From Mucilaginibacter flavus (lineage in GTDB: Bacteria > Bacteroidota > Bacteroidia > Sphingobacteriales > Sphingobacteriaceae): DNA of 60,965 bases. The stretch spans positions 1-60,965 of the forward strand of contig NZ_JAUFPS010000092.1 of the NCBI RefSeq assembly GCF_030409315.1, read 5' to 3'. Made by a program: the position numbers and the translations under genes. The notes beneath the pieces are model-generated. The model saw only the letters and a program-made list of their open reading frames with translations. It did not search any database and was not told where the DNA came from. The first letter of the stretch is position 1; every line of letters starts with the position of its first letter. Below are positions 14,233 to 22,126 of the stretch, piece after piece.

Positions 14233-14568
14233 TTAGATGCCGAAGAATGATTTAATGATGGTTGCCACAACCACGAGGAAGATGCAGGAGCCAAACCAGG
14301 CAGCGGCAACTTTGGAGGTATCCTGGTCGCCGGAGTTCCATTTCTGATAAACTTTGACGGCCCCGATCAGGCCGACGATGGCACCGATGGCGTACATTAG
14401 GTTGGTGCCGCTTTCAAAATAGCTTCTGACCTGGGTATTGGCCTGCTGGATGCCGGCGTTGCCGTCCTGGGCGCTGGCAATCATGGCTTCGGTTAATAGC
14501 AGCGCCCACAGCACGCTTATTTTCAGGGCTTTGTCTACGATTTTTCTCTTGCACGTTTTCATTTTCAC
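14233..14568 (-). CDS. traE: TraE-like DUF4134 conjugation protein
   Basis: A 111-residue protein with a long N-terminal signal or TM segment (ISVLWALLLTEAMIASAQ). A short periplasmic segment follows (GIQQANTQVRSYFESG), then two TM helices (LMYAIGAIVGLIGAVKVYQKW and SCIFLVVVATIIKSFFG). This is the DUF4134/TraE layout of Bacteroidota conjugative transposons, a VirB2-like pilin candidate in their type IV secretion systems. In intact elements TraF (DUF4133) and the TraG ATPase follow; here unrelated short genes follow, so the operon is either a divergent type or truncated. Confidence 0.75.
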   Translation of the reverse strand: MKMKTCKRKIVDKALKISVLWALLLTEAMIASAQDGNAGIQQANTQVRSYFESGTNLMYAIGAIVGLIGAVKVYQKWNSGDQDTSKVAAAWFGSCIFLVVVATIIKSFFGI

Positions 14569-14789
14569 TTATCGTTTGGTTAAATATTCTGGCATGACTT
14601 TCCCATGCCCGCTCCGTCCCGGTTTTCCGGGATGGAGGGGTTGAAAATTCGCTGCCGCCGTTTCCCATTTTCGGATTACCCTTGGCGCTTAGCGCCGGGA
14701 CGTTCGGTCAGCAAAGACTGTTGATGGTATTGGTTTTCTTCCGTTGCCCGGCCCCGGTCAGGGGACACGGGACGGAAGCGGCAGGCCTG

Positions 14790-15188
14790 CTAACGTTCCC
14801 ACCACTGATTCACTTCTTCTTCGGTCAGCAGGGCGGTGCCGGTTTTTTCACATTCGTTCACGATCACGTGGTTGATTGCGGGCCGCTCTGAAGCGGCAAT
14901 AGGTTGATTCTCCTGTAGGATCTTTTGCAGCTGGGGTATCAGTATGGCCGGTGCAAAGGGTTTGTCAGCCGCTTTGATAATGCAGGCTTTGAGCTTTAGG
15001 GCCAGGATGTCCGTATCGGTAATTGCCTCCTGGTTTGGATGTTTTTCCCGTTCATGTACGGGTGCAGCTTTTATGGCTTCTTCGTCGGGCTGGTATTGCA
15101 GGGCTTGTAATTCTTCGCCCGGTTTGTCACCGCTGATTCGGCGCTGCAGGTTTTGCAGTTCGGGGCGGTAGCAGCGCAGAATCACCAA
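14790..15188 (-). CDS. Tra-operon protein with displaced N-terminal TM segment
   Basis: From TTG 15188 the product is 132 residues, mostly charged and helical (ELQNLQRRISGDKPGEELQAL, ILIPQLQKILQENQPIAAS, EEEVNQWWER). The same frame is open back to 15236 and there encodes QYLTAALLAAIIYYLLVI, a clear TM helix, but it is closed by an in-frame TGA at 15237-15239 without a canonical start. A second frame upstream (15324 to 15240) encodes a polar peptide. I suspect a frameshift or 5' loss in a bitopic membrane protein gene of the conjugation operon. Family not recognised. Confidence 0.5.
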   Translation of the reverse strand: MVILRCYRPELQNLQRRISGDKPGEELQALQYQPDEEAIKAAPVHEREKHPNQEAITDTDILALKLKACIIKAADKPFAPAILIPQLQKILQENQPIAASERPAINHVIVNECEKTGTALLTEEEVNQWWER

Positions 15189-15534
15189 GAGGTAATAAAT
15201 GATGGCCGCTAAAAGGGCAGCTGTTAGGTATTGGTGTCAGCTGATTGGGTGCAGAAGATGGTTCATTGTCTAATTGCTTTATGTTTTCCTTAATGGGCAG
15301 GTTTGCTGCCGTTTGTTGATACAAAGCAACCGGATTTGTATACGCGGGAAAACTTCAACTTTGAGTTGAACCCTTATTGCAGTTTTTGAAGCTAACTGAT
15401 AATAAGTGAATTATAGGGCATTATTGATTAAATGGAGTAATTTTTATTTGAAAATTGCTGCTGGATCCAAAAGAAATAGCGGTTTTGCTGAAATTAAGAT
15501 TCAGTGAATAAAAACCCCTGAATTTAAGGATAAG

Positions 15535-15603
15535 TAAGCGAAGGAGATTTATTCTGGTGACAAGTCTTAACTTTCGCGTGGATTTAATGCGCTCCTTCGC
15601 TTA
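15535..15603. repeat. 12-bp inverted repeat with 45-nt spacer
   Basis: Arms TAAGCGAAGGAG (15535-15546) and its exact reverse complement (15592-15603). It could fold as a long-loop hairpin in RNA or mark the ends of a small element. It lies about 320 nt beyond the stop of the IS110 transposase. Confidence 0.6.
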
Positions 15604-15663
15604 TATGTTTTTCAAAAATGCCGCGGCCATTCAGTTCAGGAAATATGCGGTTGCGTTTTAAAA

Positions 15664-15774
15664 CTATCGGAAATCGAACGAGTCCATATCAAGTTTTTGC
15701 AAGGAAAGATTTCCGAACTGGTCTTGATCAGAAAGCGGTGGAGGCAATTTCAGTGGATAATTCTTAACGTACAT
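15664..15774 (-). pseudogene. Short coding-like relic
   Basis: A 36-residue frame (MYVKNYPLKLPPPLSDQ ... KLDMDSFDF) with protein-like composition in otherwise noncoding DNA. It may be the C-terminal end of a lost gene of the transfer region. I do not recognise the family. Confidence 0.25.
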
Positions 15775-15855
15775 ACGGTTTTATGGCGGTACTTCAGTTA
15801 CTATAGTTAAAAAAACACAGCGGGCAATTCTATTCATGGCTTAAGCCTGTGCTTT

Positions 15856-15875
15856 GAAAAAAGGGTAATTCACCC
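15856..15875 (-). terminator. Weak terminator-like hairpin after IS110 transposase
   Basis: On the minus strand GGGT-(5-nt loop)-ACCC is followed by six T, 48 nt beyond the transposase stop. The stem is only 4 bp, so strength is doubtful. Confidence 0.3.
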
Positions 15876-15922
15876 ACTGTATTTGGTCTTATTTAGGGTA
15901 TAATGGGCCGGACAGTTGATTC

Positions 15923-17038
15923 CTATGAAAGAAAAGCATTCACTTCGCCTGTTGCTTGATTGGTTTGCGCCCCTTCCAGTTGTATGGTATCACCTATAGC
16001 AGCCATGCCCTCTCGCTGGTAAGGTTTTATAAAAAGGCGATCCTGTTTTAAACACGCAAAGACCCTTAATACTAACTTATATCGCACTGCATTGAATACA
16101 GACAGTTTGTGCTTTCCTTCTGATACTTTTCGTTTAAAATAATCTTTCAGCTCCTCGTCGCGGGTAGCGGCACCTATTGCGCAGAGATGTAATAACGCTT
16201 TCATTTTTTTGTTAGCCATAGGAGAAACCCGGCGTCTCCTGACCACCGTCCCCGATTCATAAGGAAAAGGGGCTATTCCTGCATAACAAGCAAATTTTTT
16301 AGGATTAGTTATATCACGGTATTCGTTTGTGCAAATAATGATATTGACGGCCGTAATAAATCCTATAAAAGGCACAGAAGTAATGATTTCCAGTAGCCTT
16401 GTCAATCGTTCGTCTTTGGCGATTAATAGTTTTATTTTCTCTTCCAGATGGGACAGATCTTTCGTTATAGCCTCTAGGCTGGCTTTGTAAATTTCCACCA
16501 TTTTTTTGTGCGCAGGCGCGTTGATATAATCTTGTTTCTCCTTTTCTGGGTTTTTAAGGATGACAGCTACGCCTAATAAACGGTTCCTATACGCCATCAA
16601 ATCAGAAAGTTCAATCAGGACCGGCCTTCTGGGAACCCATAATTTTAATTCGGATCTGTTTTTCCAAGCAAAATCAGCAATTCGGATTGCGTCGGACTTA
16701 TCATCTTTTCCGCGGGATGTCCCCATTGACTTTTTAATTTTTAAAGGGTGCTCCTGAATGATATTCGCCTTAAGTTTTATAAGTATGTTCAGGAAGTGAT
16801 TACCATAAAATCCCGTATTTTCCATGCAGAAAACTGCTTTTGATAGTTTAAAAGAAGGGATTTCTTTGAGCCGGCCGATAAAGTCGAGGATCGTCTGCTT
16901 TTCGTTTTTAATCTCTTTGTGAAAAAGGAATGTTTTTTCTTCAAATACAGCAAAATCAAGCTCATGTTTGGAAACATCTAATCCAATAAAATGAGTGTAC
17001 TTTTTGACTTTTTTGGTGATTGGGCTGCTATCTGGCAT
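15923..17038 (-). CDS. IS110-family transposase (DEDD recombinase)
   Basis: A full-length 371-residue protein. The RuvC-like DEDD domain shows IGLDVSKHELDFA (Asp21), CMENTGFYG (Glu73) and KDDKSDAIRIADF (Asp113, Asp116). A coiled linker follows (about 165-215), then the Transposase_20 domain: ITSVPFIGFITA, KKFACYAGIAPFPYESGT (candidate nucleophile Ser262) and VSPMANKKMKALLHL. IS110 enzymes recombine DNA through a serine step guided by a bridge RNA encoded in the element's noncoding end. The 5' side here leaves only 88 nt before the XRE gene, so any bridge RNA would more likely lie 3' (IS1111-like arrangement). No terminal inverted repeats are evident, as usual for the family. The ORF is intact, so the element may be active. 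Confidence 0.92.
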   Translation of the reverse strand: MPDSSPITKKVKKYTHFIGLDVSKHELDFAVFEEKTFLFHKEIKNEKQTILDFIGRLKEIPSFKLSKAVFCMENTGFYGNHFLNILIKLKANIIQEHPLKIKKSMGTSRGKDDKSDAIRIADFAWKNRSELKLWVPRRPVLIELSDLMAYRNRLLGVAVILKNPEKEKQDYINAPAHKKMVEIYKASLEAITKDLSHLEEKIKLLIAKDERLTRLLEIITSVPFIGFITAVNIIICTNEYRDITNPKKFACYAGIAPFPYESGTVVRRRRVSPMANKKMKALLHLCAIGAATRDEELKDYFKRKVSEGKHKLSVFNAVRYKLVLRVFACLKQDRLFIKPYQREGMAAIGDTIQLEGAQTNQATGEVNAFLS

Positions 17039-17126
17039 AAATAGACGTTTTGATGTTTGTTAATTCGGTACAATAATAGGCTATTTATGCCCTATTTTAC
17101 AAGTTTTTTTTTCATTTTATTCGAGG

Positions 17127-17378
17127 ATGATTAAGAACAGCAAAGCCAGGCGTAATGAAGAGGCGATTTTGATCCTTGCTCAAAACGTTCGGAAATACAG
17201 GAAGGTAGCTGGTCTGACTTTAATGGAACTCGCTGTAAAGTTAAATACCGATTATTCGCAGATTGGCAGGATCGAACGGGGCATTTTAAACCCCAGTATC
17301 TCAATGGTTTTTGATATTGCGACGGTATTGGCAGTAAAGCCGTCGCAACTGGTAGAGGAAGAAAGGAAAGAAGGCTGA
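17127..17378 (+). CDS. XRE-family DNA-binding protein
   Basis: An 83-residue protein that is nearly all Cro/cI-type helix-turn-helix: VRKYRKVAGLTLMELAVKLN, TDYSQIGRIERGILNPSISMV, FDIATVLAVKPSQLVEE. It binds DNA as a small repressor-like regulator. It starts 88 nt from the divergent IS110 transposase and could have belonged to the adjacent transfer element. No toxin partner is adjacent, so it is not obviously an antitoxin. Confidence 0.85.
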   Translation: MIKNSKARRNEEAILILAQNVRKYRKVAGLTLMELAVKLNTDYSQIGRIERGILNPSISMVFDIATVLAVKPSQLVEEERKEG

Positions 17379-17423
17379 AACCGGGCTCGTGATGCTCCGT
17401 TCTGCTAATTTTACAACAACTTA

Positions 17424-18161
17424 TTATAAATATTGACCGATTTTCCGAACTCGTTTTAAAAGGACAGCCAGAATCGGAAATGCGATTCCATTCGACTTCA
17501 TGGCCTTCCAGTCGTTTTGCAACGCCAATATACGGCTTCGTAAATTGCGGTTACTGGCACCCCCAGCCTCCATGTTGACCATGACACTTTTCAGGTAAAA
17601 CGAATTAATTTTGTTTGTATGTATAAATCTCAACATCAACTCATAGTCTGCAGAGGTCCCCAGATCGAGCCGGTAAACGCCGTGGGCCTTAAAAAGTTCA
17701 CGGCGGCAATAGAAAGTAGGATGTGGTGGCATCCAGCCAAAGTTAAATACGTTCGGCTTGTACTTTCCGGATCGCCATTTCCGAAAAACTGTACCTGACG
17801 AATTTACGAAATCCAAATCGCCATAGAGTAGTTGTAAATTTTGATCCTCAAATGCTTCTGCTACCCGGGACAAAACCTCATTGTGTGCAAAGAAATCATC
17901 TGCGTTGAGCATTCCAATAATGTCACCCGATGCCAGATTGATCCCTTTGTTCATTCCATCGTAGATACCTTGGTCAGGTTCTGAAATAAATCTGTGGATA
18001 AAATTTTTAAAAATTTGTATAGTCTGAACTGTATTGTCAGTCGATTTTCCATCGATGATGATATATTCGACTTCTTTAAAGGATTGCGCAAGAACCGAAG
18101 CAATACAACGCTCGATCGTGGTTCCCGCATTGTAGCACACTGTAATTAATGAAATTTTCAA
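17424..18161 (-). CDS. Glycosyltransferase family 2, WcaE-like
   Basis: A 245-residue GT-A enzyme. ISLITVCYN opens the fold, IIIDGKSTDNT (Asp37) binds the nucleotide, and MLNADDFF (86-89) carries the metal-binding DxD-like motif. YGDLDFV, FGWMPPHPTFYCRRELF and SADYELMLRF are hallmarks of the colanic acid WcaE-like subfamily. It transfers a sugar from a nucleotide donor on the cytoplasmic side of the membrane. It is divergent from the large polysaccharide operon and marks its left border. A broken copy of the same subfamily lies at the right border (59258-59635). Confidence 0.85.
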   Translation of the reverse strand: MKISLITVCYNAGTTIERCIASVLAQSFKEVEYIIIDGKSTDNTVQTIQIFKNFIHRFISEPDQGIYDGMNKGINLASGDIIGMLNADDFFAHNEVLSRVAEAFEDQNLQLLYGDLDFVNSSGTVFRKWRSGKYKPNVFNFGWMPPHPTFYCRRELFKAHGVYRLDLGTSADYELMLRFIHTNKINSFYLKSVMVNMEAGGASNRNLRSRILALQNDWKAMKSNGIAFPILAVLLKRVRKIGQYL

Positions 18162-18212
18162 ATCACCTACTTGTTGAAACTATTGCTGTTTGAAGTCGCA
18201 AATTTATGTAAA

Positions 18213-18242
18213 TTTGGCGTTGTTTCTAATTAAATAATATTG
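18213..18242 (+). promoter_or_regulatory. Candidate promoter of the polysaccharide operon
   Basis: TTTG at 18213-18216 and TAATATTG at 18235-18242 (one mismatch to TAnnTTTG) are spaced 18 nt apart, close to the -33/-7 spacing of Bacteroidota sigma-ABfr promoters. It lies just before the export lipoprotein gene in the divergent spacer. Confidence 0.4.
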
Positions 18243-18258
18243 ACAAGAACAGGTGTGT

Positions 18259-19029
18259 ATGTGTAAATTAATAAAATTGTGTCTGGTTCTTGCTTCTGTT
18301 TTTACCTTGTCGTCTTGCGGAAGACAACAGTATATCGCATTATTCCAGCAAAAAAACGCCGCGGAAAGTGTTATTTACAACGATACAGTTGGCGATTATC
18401 ATATCAGGCCTCACGATCTTCTGCTCATTAAGAATTTACAAGACATAAGTTATATCGTCAGTCAACCTGCGGATCGTGGCTCCTCCGGCGGAAGCTCAGG
18501 CCAGGGCCAGACTTTTGAAGTCAATGATGAGGGTAAAGTCACGCTTCCGATCGTCGGAGCAGTTACCGTTGGTGGACGGACAAGGGTAGAGGCAAAAAAT
18601 ATGATTGAAGTCTTGTACCGTAAAAACCTTTTGAAAGATCCGATCATTGATTTAAAAATAACCAATTTGAAGGTAACGGTTTTTGGAGAAGTTAAAGGGC
18701 AAGGGAATTTTCCGCTTGTAAAGGACCGCACCACGCTCGTAGAGCTTTTAGGAGAAGCAGGCGGCATCACTGAAAGTGCAGACGAGACCAATGTGCAAAT
18801 TATCCGGGGAACTGAAAAGAATCCCAAAGTAACCAGGATTGATTTAAGCGCAATATCCGCTATCAACGATCCGAGGGCGATATTGCAAAACGGAGATATT
18901 ATTTATATTTCTAAAAACCGTAGGGCCATACGTAACGACAAGATCCAAAATTTTTCGTCGGTTTATCAGCCTGCTGTTTTATTACTCAATACGCTATTGC
19001 TCATTTTTACGTTTTCGCGGATTAAATGA
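18259..19029 (+). CDS. wza: Polysaccharide export outer-membrane lipoprotein (Wza-like)
   Basis: From ATG 18259 the product is 256 residues with a lipoprotein signal (VLASVFTLSSC). The Poly_export (PES) domain covers about 40-125 (YHIRPHDLLLI, FEVNDEGKVTLPIVG, VEAKNMIEVLY), and the SLBB domain about 130-200 (VTVFGEVKGQGNFPL, TTLVELLGEAGGI). A C-terminal hydrophobic helix (VLLLNTLLLIFTFS) would form the outer-membrane ring. It is shorter than E. coli Wza, as usual in Bacteroidota. It overlaps the Wzc-like gene by 4 nt, the classic export pair. An upstream GTG (18253) is possible but less likely. Confidence 0.9.
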   Translation: MCKLIKLCLVLASVFTLSSCGRQQYIALFQQKNAAESVIYNDTVGDYHIRPHDLLLIKNLQDISYIVSQPADRGSSGGSSGQGQTFEVNDEGKVTLPIVGAVTVGGRTRVEAKNMIEVLYRKNLLKDPIIDLKITNLKVTVFGEVKGQGNFPLVKDRTTLVELLGEAGGITESADETNVQIIRGTEKNPKVTRIDLSAISAINDPRAILQNGDIIYISKNRRAIRNDKIQNFSSVYQPAVLLLNTLLLIFTFSRIK

Positions 19030-21452
19030 AAGAGACAGAAAGCAAACCGTTTAGCCTGCCAAGCCAGGAAATCGATTATTTTAAAATCGGAAAAATATTA
19101 CTGAGTAGATGGTATTGGATCATCGGCTGTCTTGCCATAGGCACCTTGGTTGCCAACGTTTATCTATGGTATACCCCGAAGACTTATGCGACCTCGGGTA
19201 CCATGAAATTTGAGGAGAAAAAATCAGAAATTTCGGACCTTGTAGGTGCAATTACCACGTCTGACAAGGGACCGTCAAAAGTCCAGACGGAAACGATGGT
19301 TCTGCAAAGCCGAAATGTCATAATCAGCGCCATTAAAGACCTGGATTACCGGATTAGTTTTTATGTAGTGGGGCGTGTGCTCAACAGAACGAACGAACTA
19401 TACCCCCAAAAGCCACTTGATATTCAACTGTTGAAATTTGATTCCACAAATTTTTTCCATGATTTCATCAGCTTTAAGCCTAAAAACAGTAACTCTTTTT
19501 TACTAACCTATAAAGAATTTGGAAAGCAAGTTGAAAAAACAGTTACTTATAATACGCCATTTACGATAGCCAATATGGCTTTGAGCATCAAAAGGCCTGT
19601 TGGTCTTATGAAAGATGTATTTTACCAGTTTAAGTTCAATTCACCTGAAGACTTTTTTGATAGGATAAGGGGCGGTCTGCGTACTAGTGAAGTGATAAGA
19701 AATTCGAACATTGTCTCTTTACAGCAAACCGATGTAAATCCAGAGTTTTCAGCAGACGCCTTAAATGCCGTGATGACCGAGTATTTAAAATACGACCGGG
19801 CACAAAGAATGCAGTCTGCCACGCAAATGATTGATTTTATCGATAGCCAGTTAAAATATCTTTCCAATGAGGTTAAAGGGTCTGAAAGATCGATTGAAAA
19901 ATTCAAACAAAATTTGAAGATCATGGATGTTAATTCGGCTGCTGAAGCCGCGCTAACTAAAGCAAAAGATCTGGAGACGCAACGCTCGCTGTTAAAAATT
20001 CAGTTAATCGCGCTCGAACAGCTTAAAAGCGACATTGTTAAGGAGAAGAATAATGTAACGTTAAATTTTAGCCTGGAAGGAGTGGTAGATCCCCAGCTGC
20101 AGGCATCTATCGAGAAACTGGATAACTTACTTGCAGACAAGTTTTCCCTTGCTAAGACATATACAGAGAATTCTAAACCGATTACTGATATTAACCAGCA
20201 GATTTTACAGATTAAAAATACCGCACTGAACAATATTAAAATTTCAATCGGGCTGGTTCAAAAAAATGTTAATTATATTGAAGGCCAACTAAAACCTGTT
20301 AACCAGCAGATTGCTCAGTTCCCAGCGGCTGAAAATGACATGGCCGGCTTAAAAAGGAATTTTGAAGTCAATGATAAAGTTTACTCGTTTTTGTCTGAGC
20401 GAAAATTGAATGCTCAAATTAGTCGGTCAGGGATTTTACCCGGGGCGACAATTATCGATGCGGCGCAACCTAATTATTCACCAATTTCACCCGACGAGCA
20501 TAATATCCGCCGGTCAGCTCTTGTTTTTGGGCTGATAACAGGCTTGGGATTGATCGTTCTTATCCGCATGCTGAATCCATATATTTATGATAAGGAGACA
20601 ATTGAAAGTCTTACAGCGGTGCCGATTCTGGGGGTTATCCGGAAATATCCGGATATTATTGATGAATACAGTTCCCAGATATTGGCCATAAGTAAGCCCA
20701 AATCGATCTTTGCAGAATCAGTCAGATCTGTCCGGACAAATTTAAGCTTCCTTGCCTCGGACAAAGAACGCAAGGTTATTTGTGTCACGTCGGAAGTCGC
20801 TGGTGAGGGTAAATCATTCGTAGCGGTAAATTTATCAAGTACATTATCGCTTATTGATAAAAAAGTCATTATCATAGGAGCAGACCTTCGGCGCTCAAAG
20901 TTGCATAAAACCTTCCAGGTGTCCAATGATATGGGTTTAAGCAATTATCTTGCGAATCAATGCTCCGCAGAAGACATTATTATGCACTCATCGCAGGACA
21001 ATCTCGATTTCATTCCTTCGGGACCGGTCCCTCCCAATCCATCTGAACTGTTGCATTCAGCAAGGGTTGGAAAATTAATAGACTTTTTAAAAAAGGACTA
21101 TGAAATAATCATGATCGATACCGCCCCGATAGGGCTGGTTTCAGATTCCATACCTTTGATCAGACTGAGCGACATTAATGTCTTTGTCATACGCTCCGGG
21201 AAATCAAAATTTTATTCTGCAAGTGTTCCTAATCGTATAGCCCAGGAATACCACTTGGAAAATACGGTGATCGTATTGAATGCTTATTCGGAGGATTTAT
21301 TACATTCAAGATATTATACCACTAAGTTTACAGGTGAAAGTTATGGTTCGAAGTATTATTATTATTCAGATTATAGCGGCTATGAAAGTTCGGGTTATTA
21401 TGTAGACGAAAAAAAGAAGAAATGGTGGGATTTCAGGAATTGGATTAAATGA
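19026..21452 (+). CDS. wzc: Wzc-like polysaccharide co-polymerase / tyrosine autokinase
   Basis: An 808-residue inner-membrane protein. A Wzz domain with TM1 near 30-50 is followed by a long periplasmic coiled-coil region and a second TM near 495-515 (ALVFGLITGLGLIVLI). The cytoplasmic BY-kinase has Walker A AGEGKS at about 592-597, Walker A' GADLRRSK near 618 and Walker B IIMIDTAP near 695. A C-terminal tyrosine cluster (YGSKYYYYSDYSGYESSGYY) is the autophosphorylation site. It controls polymer length and export through the Wza partner. Gene overlap (ATGA) with wza supports coupled synthesis. Complete and typical. Confidence 0.93.
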   Translation: MKETESKPFSLPSQEIDYFKIGKILLSRWYWIIGCLAIGTLVANVYLWYTPKTYATSGTMKFEEKKSEISDLVGAITTSDKGPSKVQTETMVLQSRNVIISAIKDLDYRISFYVVGRVLNRTNELYPQKPLDIQLLKFDSTNFFHDFISFKPKNSNSFLLTYKEFGKQVEKTVTYNTPFTIANMALSIKRPVGLMKDVFYQFKFNSPEDFFDRIRGGLRTSEVIRNSNIVSLQQTDVNPEFSADALNAVMTEYLKYDRAQRMQSATQMIDFIDSQLKYLSNEVKGSERSIEKFKQNLKIMDVNSAAEAALTKAKDLETQRSLLKIQLIALEQLKSDIVKEKNNVTLNFSLEGVVDPQLQASIEKLDNLLADKFSLAKTYTENSKPITDINQQILQIKNTALNNIKISIGLVQKNVNYIEGQLKPVNQQIAQFPAAENDMAGLKRNFEVNDKVYSFLSERKLNAQISRSGILPGATIIDAAQPNYSPISPDEHNIRRSALVFGLITGLGLIVLIRMLNPYIYDKETIESLTAVPILGVIRKYPDIIDEYSSQILAISKPKSIFAESVRSVRTNLSFLASDKERKVICVTSEVAGEGKSFVAVNLSSTLSLIDKKVIIIGADLRRSKLHKTFQVSNDMGLSNYLANQCSAEDIIMHSSQDNLDFIPSGPVPPNPSELLHSARVGKLIDFLKKDYEIIMIDTAPIGLVSDSIPLIRLSDINVFVIRSGKSKFYSASVPNRIAQEYHLENTVIVLNAYSEDLLHSRYYTTKFTGESYGSKYYYYSDYSGYESSGYYVDEKKKKWWDFRNWIK

Positions 21453-21468
21453 CAGAATGCACAGGTAA

Positions 21469-22002
21469 ATGATCTCAGTTAAATCAACTGCCGGTATAAG
21501 TAGATGGTATCCTGTTTATACCCATCCGCGTTCTGAAAAAAAAGCGTTCGAGGCATTGGTAAAAAAGGGAATCGAAGCCTATTTGCCATTGCAACGGCAG
21601 CTCAAACAGTGGAGCGACAGGAAGAAATGGGTAGAGGAACCGTTTATAAAATCCTATTTGTTTGTTCGGATTAAAGAACATGAGCAAACAGAGGTATTAA
21701 TGACAAAGGGAATAGCGCGGTTTCTCTATTTCTCAGGACGGATTGCTTCAATGCCTGACCGGCAGATCAAGGAACTTAAAATGCTTATTGCCAGTCCCTA
21801 TGAGATGGAGATTACCGAGGATAACCTGCAGGCAGGCGAGCAAATCATGATTAAATCCGGGCCTTTAAGGGGTCTTAAAGGTGAAATTTTAGCATATCGG
21901 TCGCAAAAAACATTAGCCTTAAGGTTAGAGAATTTGGGGTATTCCATCATTGTGCACGTTTCTGCATCGCTGATTGGAAGATTTAATATTGAAAGTAGAT
22001 AA
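21469..22002 (+). CDS. UpxY-type NusG/RfaH-family antiterminator
   Basis: A 177-residue NusG paralogue. The NGN domain has WYPVYTHPRSEKKAFEALVKKGIEAYLP and IKSYLFVRI; a KOW-like C-terminal half has GEQIMIKSGPLRGLKGEI. In Bacteroidota such UpxY/LoaP-like proteins bind RNA polymerase early in polysaccharide operons and prevent premature termination, which suits a transcription unit over 30 kb long. It usually comes first; here it is third, after wza and wzc. The next gene follows after 124 nt, so the operon's RNA leader target may lie upstream of wza or in this gap. Confidence 0.87.
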   Translation: MISVKSTAGISRWYPVYTHPRSEKKAFEALVKKGIEAYLPLQRQLKQWSDRKKWVEEPFIKSYLFVRIKEHEQTEVLMTKGIARFLYFSGRIASMPDRQIKELKMLIASPYEMEITEDNLQAGEQIMIKSGPLRGLKGEILAYRSQKTLALRLENLGYSIIVHVSASLIGRFNIESR

Positions 22003-22126
22003 CTGACGAAGGCATTTTTATTGATATCAATACTGAAATTAGTAATCTGGGCATTTATTTAAATTATTGGTTTATAATGAGTTGTGCATTAGAGGTGTGA
22101 CTTATGAGGCGAAGCTATGAGTATAT

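Larger units (their letters stand above)
15240..15922. other. Noncoding stretch downstream of IS110 transposase
   Basis: About 680 bp without a convincing gene. It holds a 12-bp inverted repeat (15535-15546 and 15592-15603), a short coding-like relic (15664-15774, minus), a GGCTTAAGCC palindrome near 15838, and a small hairpin with a T-run on the minus strand at 15856-15875. It may include the noncoding end of the IS110 element and thus its bridge RNA, or only debris of the transfer operon. Confidence 0.45.

Noticed and set aside
14414..14668. 84-codon minus frame overlapping the DUF4134 gene
   Set aside because: Shadow frame: Arg/Gln-rich translation, no hydrophobic pattern, while the overlapping frame has the DUF4134 layout.
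17127..17378. XRE protein as an antitoxin
   Set aside because: No partner gene within 300 bp on the same strand.
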